64,000 nt of DNA. It comes from DATEDA01 sp963789885 (GTDB lineage: Bacteria > Pseudomonadota > Gammaproteobacteria > Burkholderiales > SG8-39). Location: the NCBI GenBank assembly GCA_963789885.1, contig CAWBNB010000045.1, positions 1 through 64,000 on the forward strand, read 5' to 3'. The notes beneath the pieces were generated by a model. The model was not told the DNA's origin and searched no databases. It worked only from the letters and a program-made list of their open reading frames with translations. Each line of letters opens with the position of its first letter. Position 1 is the stretch's first letter. Positions 31,201-39,210 of this stretch are shown in pieces. The position numbers and the translations under genes were made by a program.

Positions 31201-31873
31201 AGAGCCAAGCGATAGGCCAAGCTGCTTGCAGATTCTCGAACAAGCTCACGGTATCGAAGAACCGGTCGTGGCGTCCCGGCCGCATTGCTCCTTCGTCGAG
31301 GCCGATCGGATCCGAAACCGCTTCGCGAAACTCGGTCCCGATGGAACGGTGCGTTCGGTGAAGCTGCGCGCGGTGCTCGTCGTTCTCTTGCTCCACCTCC
31401 CGAAGCTCGATGATCCCGATCGTGTGCGGCAGCGCGCAGGCAACCGGAAACTCGCGCTGTCGCGAAATGGACGTTCAGGTCGGATAGTCGAGCGAGCGGC
31501 GTCGAGCAGGACATCGAGCACGTCCGTCGCGGTGACGAGCAGGTCGAATTTCGGGCCGCCGGATCGAGCCCTTGCGCGAGATTCGAATCAGGCCGGTCAT
31601 GCCCAAACGAAACGCGGGCGCCATGCGTGCGACAAGCTCGAGCGAGGAGTCGCCGGCGTCAGGATCGAAATCCGCGATATGGATCGCGATATCAGCGATC
31701 GCTTCGAGCGCGGCGCGCACGCCGCCGACGAGGGTAATGCCCGGTGGCAACGCGAAGCCGAGATCGGCCAGCAGCACCGCTTCGGTATCGGGATCCTCGA
31801 CCGCTTCAGCGAGCGGCAGGACGAACGACGAAGCGAGGTTCGCGAGTTGGTTAGGAGTTCGCACTTTTTCCAC
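28252..31873 (-). pseudogene. DUF6603-domain protein, ~1200 codons, heavily frameshifted
   Basis: The N-terminus is probably GTG 31873 (TPNQLANLASSFVLPLAEAV, then LLADLGFALPPGI). After many frame changes the hallmark DUF6603 region is clear between 30150 and 29300: ITLKAFGLIATRMPDG, GFTLLGIGGMVGVNRTFD, LLFPRDPVGNAPTLIRNL, ITSNTVQFGAR. The C-terminus contains MSDDEKLAAPSFESM near 28720. DUF6603 proteins are long, beta-rich and without assigned function. The stop at 28252 lies 10 bases before gene A, so the genes are probably one transcript. Whether it is dead or only poorly sequenced I cannot tell. Confidence 0.68.
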
Positions 31874-31885
31874 GCAAGCGTAGGC

Positions 31886-33858
31886 TCAGGCGATCGCGCC
31901 GATTTGCTTCAACCGCGCGAGATAAGCCGCCGTCACAGCAACCTTCGGCCTCATTTTTAAAGAATTATCGAGTTTTACGTCACCGATATGCAGCAGCGAT
32001 TGGCTGAAATTGATGCTGTCCTGCTGTGGGACATTAAGCTTGGAACCCGAGGCCTCAACCTCGACGCCCTTTCTGGGACCGATGGGGTGGTCGGGGCATC
32101 TCAACGCGCAGGCCGGCGTTATCGTCGATGTAACTCACCGCGTAGTGCTTCTTTTCCGGGCCGCCGAACGCGACCAAACGATCATGCCGCAACACCGCGA
32201 TCAATTGGTAAACGGCGTGGTGATCGCCGGCGCCGCCTTGGTGCGATTCGGGTCGTAGTCGAAGATGAGCGCTTGCTTGCGGTCTATGGGGGTGGTCCCT
32301 GAAGTACCGTCGAGGTCCATTACCCATGAGGAGGGATAAGTCAGGTACTTGCCGTTCTTCCGGTAGGTGACCGCGGCAAGGTTGAACGCACGGAACGTCC
32401 CGACAAACGGCATGGGACCACTCTGCAGCAGGATTCGCCCGAGTGCGGCGCGCAGCGGATCGTCTCCCGGGCCACCTAGCCGGCGTCGCGCTCGCGGGCA
32501 GCGCGAGCCACTGATCGACCAGTTTTCGCGTCAGCCTCAGGAATGCATTGATCTCCTCGAGCATGATCCAAGTGACCTGGGCGACGCTGAGCTTCGTTAC
32601 GCCGTGTCCCGTAACTAGGGTATCGCTGAGCTTTGCAGTCCAAGGGTCGAGAACAAAAGAGTGCTCGCCGTTCCAGATCGTGCTGCCAAGACGTGTTCTA
32701 TGCAGCGGATGATTTGCGACGTAAATGTGATCGCCGATCTGTAGATCGTCCGCGACGACAAAGGCATGATCGAAAAGTGACTGGTCACGGCTATCGCTTA
32801 CGGCGTGAAACGAGGGAATTCCGGTCCTACTCGGTGCGCGCCGACCGAATAAGCGTGGCCGAGCTTCGCGACGCGCATGGTCGACTCGACCAGCGGGCTC
32901 GACGGAATGTTGACCTGCTCTTCAATGAGCGGCGTGTCGCGCGTTATCTTGGTGACACTGACGGTTTCGCGAGCATTTGGGTCCACCATGTCGATATCGA
33001 AGGGCGGCGTGCTGCGCGGCGCGGCCAGCATTTTCACATCGACGTCGGACCCGGCGGCTGCCAGTGCGGTGGACCAGCCACTGAATCCCCCCATAAACGC
33101 GGTGCCAACTTGCCGGATCGGACCGAACGCATGATCGATCGCGAGGTAGTCGCTTGCCTCGTTGGCGAGCGCAGTGGCGAGCTTGTCGGGGTCCTTCGCC
33201 ACCAGCAGGGCATCGGTATGTACGATCATCGCTGCCGCTGGACAGTCGACCAGAGTACGCTCTTCGCGTTTCTTGTTCTTCGTGAACAACGTTTCGATCG
33301 CCTTCTTGGGCGATAGTTTGCCGTCCTCGTACAGTCAGCACGAATGGATAGGCGAATGTGCCGCCCGAGCGCCGGGGTGACGCCTTTCCAGAAGGAGGCC
33401 AAGGCCGACTGCTTGTTGACCTGCGCTGTGAGCGGGCCGGCCGGCGGATACGCCAACATCATTCGATCCTTATTGGGATTGACGAAGCTCAACATCCGCT
33501 GAATCGAGCGGTAGCGTCGCTCGACGATGAAATCGAGGAGATCGTCGTGGGCCGTTGTCGCATCCAGGAAGATCGCCGGGTTGTTCCCAAGGGCGCCGTA
33601 GACGATTCCGGCGCGAATCTGGTTCCGCTCAGCACGGCTTAGATCATCGACCAGCGAGCCGCGCACGCGGCTGAGCCTCCCCTTTGCGAGCGTCTTGGAC
33701 TTCGTGAGAAGCTGCTTGATGGCAACGTCCAAGTCGGGCGGCGAGAGTGTCTGCGCGTACTGCATGATTTTGGTCGTGAAGCGCACCCGCCCGATCTTGG
33801 GCAGTTCGTTTACATACAGCGCGTCCTGCTTGATCCACTGCTTGACGGTAAGAGTCAC
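31886..33858 (-). pseudogene. ~650-codon unknown protein with possible Cys/His catalytic pair, frameshifted
   Basis: GTG 33858 overlaps the previous gene's stop (GTGA). The first ~165 codons read cleanly (MTLTVKQWIKQDALYVNELP; SLVDDLSRAERNQIRAGIVY). Frame changes near 33350, 33300 and 32800 follow, and more near 32450 and 32200. Across them I read RTLVDCPAAAMIVHTDALL, then QIGDHIYVANHPLHRT and WNGEHSFVLDPW. A Cys in the first and a His in the last, with the GD-x-NHP between, recall transglutaminase-like or papain-like folds. This is a weak, unnamed similarity. It ends 13 bases before the DUF6603 start. Confidence 0.5.
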
Positions 33859-34147
33859 CGAGCAACCTTCTCCTGTCCAACGCTGACGGGCCGCGACGAT
33901 CTTGCGTCTTCAAGCTTCGAGCGCAGCGCGACCTTGATGTGAGATCGAACTCGTCATGCGCCGAGATGACTCTTGATGTCGCAAGGAGTCCCGCGATGGC
34001 GCCAGCGCCTAGCATCTCCGCGTTAAGCCCGCATTCGCGGAGGACAGGACACGCTATCCCAGAGGCGACCTGCCGATCAATCCACCGTTTGGCCGAAATC
34101 TGACTTCGCCGAACGCCGTCTAGAACTGAAGTACGGTTGTCGGACAT
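33856..34147 (-). pseudogene. Small unknown protein (~97 codons) with one frameshift
   Basis: ATG 34147 opens MSDNRTSVLDGVRRSQISAK and runs to AHDEFDLT near 33945. There a frame change joins it to IKVALRSKLEDARSSRPVSV and a stop that overlaps the next start (GTGA). The coupling and the good coding character on both sides argue that it is real. I recognise no family. Confidence 0.5.
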
Positions 34148-34181
34148 GTCGCCAGCAATTGCGTCCGTCTCGAACGCGTTA

Positions 34182-34835
34182 TTAGGCTGCAGTAGCCTTG
34201 CCCGGATATAGAAGTTCAAACAGTTCGGTGGTCTTGGGCGTCATGTCCGCGCGCCGGGGGCGCACAAAGTCCTCGTCATCGGCGAGCACCTTTGTGTAAA
34301 TGGCTTCGTAGACGCGTTTGACAATTCCGGGCCTCACCATTTCCTTGTCGAACCCGGGGATGATGCCAATCAGTTGCCAGCCCAGGCGCTCGAACTTCGC
34401 TTGCATGTGCGGCACATGCAAGGTTGCGAGGCCGTAGACCATGCCCATGCCCATGGCATGGCCCATCGTTTCCAGGAGGGCCGGGAATCTCTCGCTCAGA
34501 TTCAGTCCCCGGTGTTTCGGAGGAGACCGCACCAACTCGCCCGTATAGCACGTCACTGTCACGGTCTCGCTCAACCGACAGGACGCCCACGAGCTCTCGC
34601 TCCTTCTTGAACAGGACCACGAAAAAATTCCGCTCGGGCTCGCCGTCCAGAACGACCTTGTCGTTGTAGAAGCTCTCGTTGAGGTGGCAACTGGCGTTCC
34701 CGACCGCAATGCCCGGATACCATTCGGCCAATGAGCGAACGAGAGCCGGAATGTCCCCGCGCGTGAGTCGTTCGTAACGGTAGCCCTCGGGAGCGGCACC
34801 TTCGCGGAGAGGCTTTCCAGGTTGGTCCAGGGCAT
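34182..34835 (-). pseudogene. GNAT-like acetyltransferase, frameshifted
   Basis: ATG 34835 (MPWTNLESLSAKVPLP) leads through a frame change near 34790 into ALVRSLAEWYPG and NFFVVLFKKERELVGVLSVE. Another change near 34515 leads into PKHRGLNLSERFPALLETM and HMQAKFERLGWQLIGIIPGF. The order beta-strand, bulge, R-x-x-G-x-type loop (HRGLNLS) and helix is that of GNAT N-acyltransferases. It ends 35 bases before the small gene at 34147 and heads the large-protein train. The acceptor substrate is unknown. Confidence 0.55.
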
Positions 34836-35236
34836 GTCGTACTCCTCCTTATTTTGCGTGGTGCCAGGGTCATCGCGGCAGGGCGCCTTCCGAAGCGCCC
34901 CTGCAGCGCGAGGTCTGCGGAGATAGAGCGGCGATTCGCAACTTGTCCCGCCTGCTTTCCATGTCGCGCGACTCCTCGCCGTCCTCGTGGCTCTCGTCGC
35001 GGCGGCAAATTTAGAGAACGCGCGCTTGCTTATCGCTGACGAATGACGAGATCCGCGCGCGCGGGTCAGCGGGCCGATGCAGCAGTCACAACCGGCCGGA
35101 AACCCGCGCTAGCGCTTGCTTTCCGCGGATCAGCCGTTTGGCCTAGGCGATGCGATAGAGCATCGAAGCGCCCGCACGCCGCAACTTGCAGGCGTAACTG
35201 ACCGATGACTGACGGATTGCCCGAGGCGATCCGGTT
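34836..35236. other. Gene-free stretch
   Basis: About 400 bases with no accepted gene. It contains the upstream region of the acetyltransferase-led train (minus strand) and ends at the left inverted repeat of an IS6-family remnant. Confidence 0.4.
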
Positions 35237-35540
35237 GGTTCTGTTGCATCGGCCGCCGGGTAGACTCGTGAGCCCGCCACGCCGGAGATCGCCATGGTTC
35301 GTCGTTGCCGCCATCCGATGTTCAAGGGCCGCCACTTCGACCAGGCGATCATCATTCTTGTGCGTGCGTTGGTACGTGACCTACAAATTGTCCTACCGCG
35401 ACCTCTCAGCCATGATGCTCGAGCGCGGCATCTCGGTAGCGCCGAGCACGATCTTCAGGTGGGTCGAACGGTACGTGCCCGAGTTCGAGAAACGCTGGGA
35501 TCGATTCTCTCGCCCGGTCGGCTGGTCATGGCGCGTATAG
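35237..35540 (+). mobile_element. IS6-family insertion sequence remnant
   Basis: GGTTCTGTTGCA at 35237-35248 resembles the terminal repeat of IS6-family elements. About 80 codons of the transposase follow: MFKGRHFDQAIII in one frame, then CVRWYVTYKLSYRDLSAMM and IFRWVERYVPEFEKRWDRF in another. These are the N-terminal helix-turn-helix region. The DDE catalytic domain and the right end are missing, so the element is dead. Confidence 0.75.
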
Positions 35541-35543
35541 GCT

Positions 35544-36116
35544 TCAACTCGGACGCCAGAGCGGGTTGGCCAGGTGCCAAGCTAGATGGATGAGCGTAGA
35601 GCTGAACACGACAATCCACAGCCACCAAAACAGACGCATTATTGCGGCTTCACTAGCATGCGCTGACGGTGCCTGTATCAGCGTCTTGTAAGGGTCATGG
35701 TTTAGATTTCGAACGTGCAAATATTTTTCGAGCATCTCGTCATCGCGCCGGGAGAGCACCGCGAATTGCTGCTGATAGGTCGCGAAGTGATTTCCCGGAA
35801 ACAGTTTCACCCACTCCTCTTCGATCAACAGCAACCTTGTATTGGCAGTGTCCACAAATGCTCGGCCGCGCGCATCGAGGCGCATGAAGTAGAAAGCGAT
35901 GAAGAGTGCCGGGATCGGGATTAGAACCGGCGCGGCGAAGGTCACAAGAGAGAAGACGTCCAGGGCCTCTTTCGCGAGCAGGCCGAAAACAGCGAGGAAC
36001 GCCGTTTGAATGGTGAGGAAGTGAGCGAAACGCTGCTGCTTGAGTGTCTCGTAAAATTTGAGTAGGTCAAGATTGGCTTTCCACTCCTCTAGCAACCGGC
36101 TTTCCGCTTTTTCCAT
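35544..36116 (-). CDS. Hypothetical membrane protein
   Basis: A 190-residue protein. It begins with a charged helix (EKAESRLLEEWKANLDLLKF), followed by two adjacent membrane segments (FLTIQTAFLAVFGLLA and VTFAAPVLIPIPALFIAFYF), a soluble central part and a C-terminal membrane segment (LFWWLWIVVFSSTLIHLAW). Similar small proteins are annotated as RipA-like or hypothetical; I cannot give a function. The coding region starts just past the IS6 remnant, whose insertion left it intact. Confidence 0.65.
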   Translation of the reverse strand: MEKAESRLLEEWKANLDLLKFYETLKQQRFAHFLTIQTAFLAVFGLLAKEALDVFSLVTFAAPVLIPIPALFIAFYFMRLDARGRAFVDTANTRLLLIEEEWVKLFPGNHFATYQQQFAVLSRRDDEMLEKYLHVRNLNHDPYKTLIQAPSAHASEAAIMRLFWWLWIVVFSSTLIHLAWHLANPLWRPS

Positions 36117-36235
36117 TCCCTACCCCCTCTTCGCGCCTACGAGCCCATTGTGGCTAGCGCGACTTGGCAGCGAGTCTCGGCCAGCCGGAGATCAGAGCGG
36201 GCCTCGCGAGCATCGTCGGTTCACACCCAGCCGAC

Positions 36236-37198
36236 TCACTGCGCGTTTGCCCGCGCCGGAGCTGGCGCGTAAGCGGAATAGAAGAGATCCAGGATCCGCA
36301 TCGCTTCGGCGAGTAGCACGTCGTCGCTCCGGGATTTCTCCTTGATTCCCCTGAGCATCGTCTCCAGGCCCTTCGCGTCCGCGACCGGGATACCGCCCAC
36401 GTCCAGAAAGTGCACCGCTGCCCCGATCTTCACGAGTGCAGGATCGTTGTCGAAACCGAAGGTCGTGCGCAGGACTTCGAACGTCACCCGGTTACTCGTA
36501 TGAGTGAATTCTGCGCCGTCGAAATCGAAGCCTACGGCGTTGCGCGGACGATCGCGCGGCCGATCGATCCAGACGAACCTCGCATCCCGATCGATGAATC
36601 GCTTGATGAGCCACGCGCTGGCGAGGCGATCCACCCAGAGATCCCTGCGGGTTGCCCAGACCCGCCGTCGATACTTGGCGGCGCTGACCGACCGCACCTG
36701 CTTCCTGGAAGGGTGCGGCTCGCCGGACGCATACGCTTGCTGAAAGTCCCGTGCCAGGCCGGACAGCGCGTCCTCGGCCTGGCGTTTGGCCTGGCCTGGG
36801 AAGAAATCGATCTCTGCCAGCCTGTCGAACGCGCGCTGCAGCCGCTGCAGCGTCGTTTGCGCCTTGCGGCGACCCAGGCGCCGCAATGAAGGCCGCGCTT
36901 CGTCGATCGCCGCGACCAGCGTGCCGTACTCTTCGCTGCGATCGAACAGCTTGCGGAGCTGGGCGCGATGCTCGTCTGTCGCGAACCGCAGCTCGGCGGT
37001 GATCGCGAAGCCCCCGGCGGATTTGACCTCCGATTCCATCTCCGCCAGGACCGCGGTGCGCGCCGACCCCGTCGGCAAGACGTAGACACCGTCCCGCAGC
37101 ACCGCGCAGCCGCTTTCCTTCAGCGCCCGCCACACCCGCATCCGCACCGTCGAATCGCGCGTCGGGAGGCTGAGAATGAGCGCATCGAGTTCCTTCAT
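36236..37198 (-). CDS. chrB: Chromate resistance protein ChrB
   Basis: A 320-residue ChrB. The N-terminal part (LILSLPTRDSTVRMRVWRAL) and the C-terminal domain (KYRRRVWATRRDLWVDRLAS, FVWIDRPRDRP, VHFLDVGGIPV) match the family, including the His and Asp residues of the latter. ChrB is a chromate-sensing regulator of the chrBACF operon. The chromate pump gene chrA is absent here, but a truncated chrC-like superoxide dismutase lies divergently at 38170. The 210-bp gap upstream holds a strong promoter-like sequence and a palindrome that could be its operator (inference). Confidence 0.85.
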   Translation of the reverse strand: MKELDALILSLPTRDSTVRMRVWRALKESGCAVLRDGVYVLPTGSARTAVLAEMESEVKSAGGFAITAELRFATDEHRAQLRKLFDRSEEYGTLVAAIDEARPSLRRLGRRKAQTTLQRLQRAFDRLAEIDFFPGQAKRQAEDALSGLARDFQQAYASGEPHPSRKQVRSVSAAKYRRRVWATRRDLWVDRLASAWLIKRFIDRDARFVWIDRPRDRPRNAVGFDFDGAEFTHTSNRVTFEVLRTTFGFDNDPALVKIGAAVHFLDVGGIPVADAKGLETMLRGIKEKSRSDDVLLAEAMRILDLFYSAYAPAPARANAQ

Positions 37199-37245
37199 CG
37201 TGTTATAGGTATCACAGATTGGTTGCAGTCACAACAACAAAAAGC

Positions 37246-37286
37246 TTGACATGGCACTGCTCGCGACGTAGGCTGCCGCCCTACGT
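37246..37286 (+). promoter_or_regulatory. Sigma70-type promoter overlapped by a palindrome
   Basis: TTGACA (37246-37251), a 17-bp spacer and TAGGCT (37269-37274) form a good promoter towards the lipoprotein gene. A perfect inverted repeat, ACGTAGG at 37266-37272 and CCTACGT at 37280-37286, covers the -10 box. That is a natural position for a repressor operator; ChrB is encoded next to it, but binding is inferred. Confidence 0.55.
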
Positions 37287-37408
37287 AGAGCGTCAGCGGA
37301 TAGCTACAGCTGCGGCGCCCTAGCCGGGTTTTTTTCGCAGACACCCGGTCCAAAAAGACGTTTCCGTCTCAAGCGCTGCTCCAGTTTCCCTGCGGGGAAG
37401 GAGCGCTT
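37287..37408 (+). promoter_or_regulatory. Structured 5' leader, possible attenuator
   Basis: About 120 bases between the promoter and the ATG at 37409. A GC-rich segment is followed by seven T (37329-37335). CCGGGT (37324-37329) can instead pair with ACCCGG (37343-37348). Two exclusive pairings and a T-run suggest attenuation. I match it to no known riboswitch. Confidence 0.3.
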
Positions 37409-38167
37409 ATGTGGAACGGAAACGCAGTCGCGGCCGGCGGATTCCTGCTGGCCATCTTCTCAGTCCTGCTCGCCGGATGCGACATCGGCGATGCGCCCCG
37501 GCATGCGGCGACGTACGCATCGCCGCAATTCGAACTCCCCAACGCGCGGTACCGGATCGACGCGGAGCGCGGCCGGGTCTGGCTGCTCGCACGCGAGGGC
37601 TTGTTCGTTTACGACCTCTCACGGCCGGAGCGAGTGTCGGTGCCGCTTCCCGACCGGTTGACGCTGGACGCTCCGTATAGCTGCCCGTCGGATCTGGCGC
37701 TCGGGCCCAAGGGAGAAGCGCTGATCACGAGCAACACCCTGCCGACCCTATGGCGGATCGATCCCGAGAGCCTCGCCGTGACCGTGCACCCGCTCCTGCT
37801 GGACGCGGACACCGACAAGGATGTCGGTTTCTCCGCGCTCGCCTACTCGGCGCAGTATGGAGCGTTCATCGCGGCGAGCTACGTGCACGGCTCGCTCTGG
37901 AGAATCGACCCGCAGCTCGAGCGGGCGCAGAAGATTTCGCTCTCAGCGCCGGTACGGGACGCGTGTGGCGTCGCCGTGCGGCCGCGCAGCTCGCAGCAGC
38001 CGGCGCTCAGCCGGCTGACCGACCTGTGTGTGCACACGCCGCGCGGCGGCTGGTCCGTCATCCTTGCGCCGGACTGGCGCTCCGCGCAGGTGAGCGCCGC
38101 GCCGTGCATGGAAGATCCGGGGGCGTCCAACGTCGCCTGGCTGAACCATTTCACCGCAGGAAACTAG
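37409..38167 (+). CDS. Exported lipoprotein, beta-propeller-like
   Basis: ATG 37409 follows GGGGAAGGAG. The N-terminus is a lipoprotein signal (FLLAIFSVLLAGCDIG, Cys near residue 26). The body has repeated short strands (RGRVWLLAREGLFVYDLSRP; SDLALGPKGEALITSNTLPT; ALAYSAQYGAFIAASYVHGS) as in beta-propellers of the SMP-30/YncE kind. No catalytic residues are assigned. It is followed two bases later by the truncated superoxide dismutase gene and is probably co-transcribed with it. Function unknown. Confidence 0.7.
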   Translation: MWNGNAVAAGGFLLAIFSVLLAGCDIGDAPRHAATYASPQFELPNARYRIDAERGRVWLLAREGLFVYDLSRPERVSVPLPDRLTLDAPYSCPSDLALGPKGEALITSNTLPTLWRIDPESLAVTVHPLLLDADTDKDVGFSALAYSAQYGAFIAASYVHGSLWRIDPQLERAQKISLSAPVRDACGVAVRPRSSQQPALSRLTDLCVHTPRGGWSVILAPDWRSAQVSAAPCMEDPGASNVAWLNHFTAGN

Positions 38168-38169
38168 TC

Positions 38170-38577
38170 ATGCGGTACCAGCTGAAACCGATCCTCTGCC
38201 GTCCCTGGTTGTTGAACGGCCTGTCGCTCAAGCTGATCGAGAGCCACTACGAGAACAACTATGGCGGAGCGCTAAGGCGTTTGACCGCCATCACGGAGCA
38301 GCTCGAGTCTCTCGATTTCGCGAAAACGCCAAGCCATGTCGTGAACGGCCTGAAGCGCGAGGAGCTAGTCGCGCTGAACTCCGCGAGGTCGCCCCACCGG
38401 TCCCCAACACGTTCGTCTACCGCTCTCGCGCCGAGCGTTCGCCTGCATCGCGCCTATCAACTAGGCGTAGCTTGGGACGGAGGGACGGTCGGCCGGCTAA
38501 CTAACGTGCGATCGCTCGTCTCACGAATTCAGGGCGACCCATCGCATCCGCCTTCCCGCGTCGCCGCGACACGCTGA
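38170..38577 (+). pseudogene. Truncated Fe/Mn superoxide dismutase, chrC-like
   Basis: The first ~70 residues (LKPILCRPWLLNGLSLKLIE, SHYENNYGGALRRLTAI, VVNGLKREELVALNS) are the N-terminal helical domain of the SOD-like ChrC proteins found with chrB/chrA. SHYENNYGG supplies a metal-ligand His. After ALNS at about 38379 the sequence loses all similarity and runs to an unrelated stop. The C-terminal alpha/beta domain with the other ligands is missing. The break coincides with an 18-bp repeat (38382-38399) also found at 18276. Confidence 0.75.
38382..38399 (+). repeat. 18-bp direct repeat, copy 2
   Basis: CGCGAGGTCGCCCCACCG, identical to 18276-18293. It begins three bases after similarity to superoxide dismutase stops. 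Confidence 0.6.
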
Positions 38578-38996
38578 CTGAACGTCATGTTCTTGCCGCC
38601 CATCTTGATCTCGAGCACGCCGGCGATGCGATCCGCGCTTGCATCCCACCAGGCGCTGCCCGTCGCCACCTGCGGGTTCTCGCAGACGAGGAGCGCGCGC
38701 AGCCTACCGCCGTCCTCCTTGACGTCGCCGAGGCGGCAGCCGTCGAGCGACGGGTGCTGCAGGATCGGGAAGACCGAGGCGAGCGTGTCGCGGCCCAGGC
38801 AGCGGCGCGCCCGGGTCGTCGCGTACCTCAAGTTCTCCTCGAGATGCGGCATCACGGTCTGCACGACGATCGCGTAGGCGCCGGACTGGACGGCCTCGCC
38901 CGATCCCCAGGCAGGCGTGGCGAACAGCGAGGCGACAATCGCGCACGCGGCGATTCCCACGCGCGAGCCCCGAGACGGGCCGGCAAGGCAACGCAT
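38529..38996 (-). CDS. Exported protein, DUF3617-like
   Basis: A 155-residue protein with a signal peptide (VGIAACAIVASLFATPAWGS). The mature part has Cys residues at ARRCLG, DGCRLG, LVCENP and the C-terminal GGCDG, likely two disulfides, and a strand-rich end (GGKNMTFSQRVAATREGGC) resembling DUF3617 proteins. The role is unknown. It lies downstream of folP in the same direction, at the edge of the methanol oxidation block, so a link to periplasmic methanol oxidation is possible but unproven. Confidence 0.6.
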   Translation of the reverse strand: MRCLAGPSRGSRVGIAACAIVASLFATPAWGSGEAVQSGAYAIVVQTVMPHLEENLRYATTRARRCLGRDTLASVFPILQHPSLDGCRLGDVKEDGGRLRALLVCENPQVATGSAWWDASADRIAGVLEIKMGGKNMTFSQRVAATREGGCDGSP

Positions 38997-39210
38997 CGAC
39001 TCAGTCTGGCGTGTCGTCCGCCTATTTCGGAGGCGGCGGCATCGCGGACGAATGGTGATCGACGATCATCCAATCCCCGTCGCGCTTCCGACTACGAGCA
39101 CGGTCAGCTGAATAGACCGTGCCATCATCGTCGCCTCCTCTTGATAGGGCGTTCGCTCGGTGCTGTTTCTGCGCTCTCGTTCCGGCGATCCGCTGCGCGC
39201 ATAGCCTACC

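Noticed and set aside
22600..31900. Programmed frameshifting or recoding in the large genes
   Set aside because: The shifts are far too many, in both directions, and without shared slippery sites; decay or sequence error explains them better.
37287..37408. Known riboswitch (fluoride, cobalamin, c-di-GMP, guanidine classes considered)
   Set aside because: None of their conserved boxes could be matched by eye; kept only as a structured leader.
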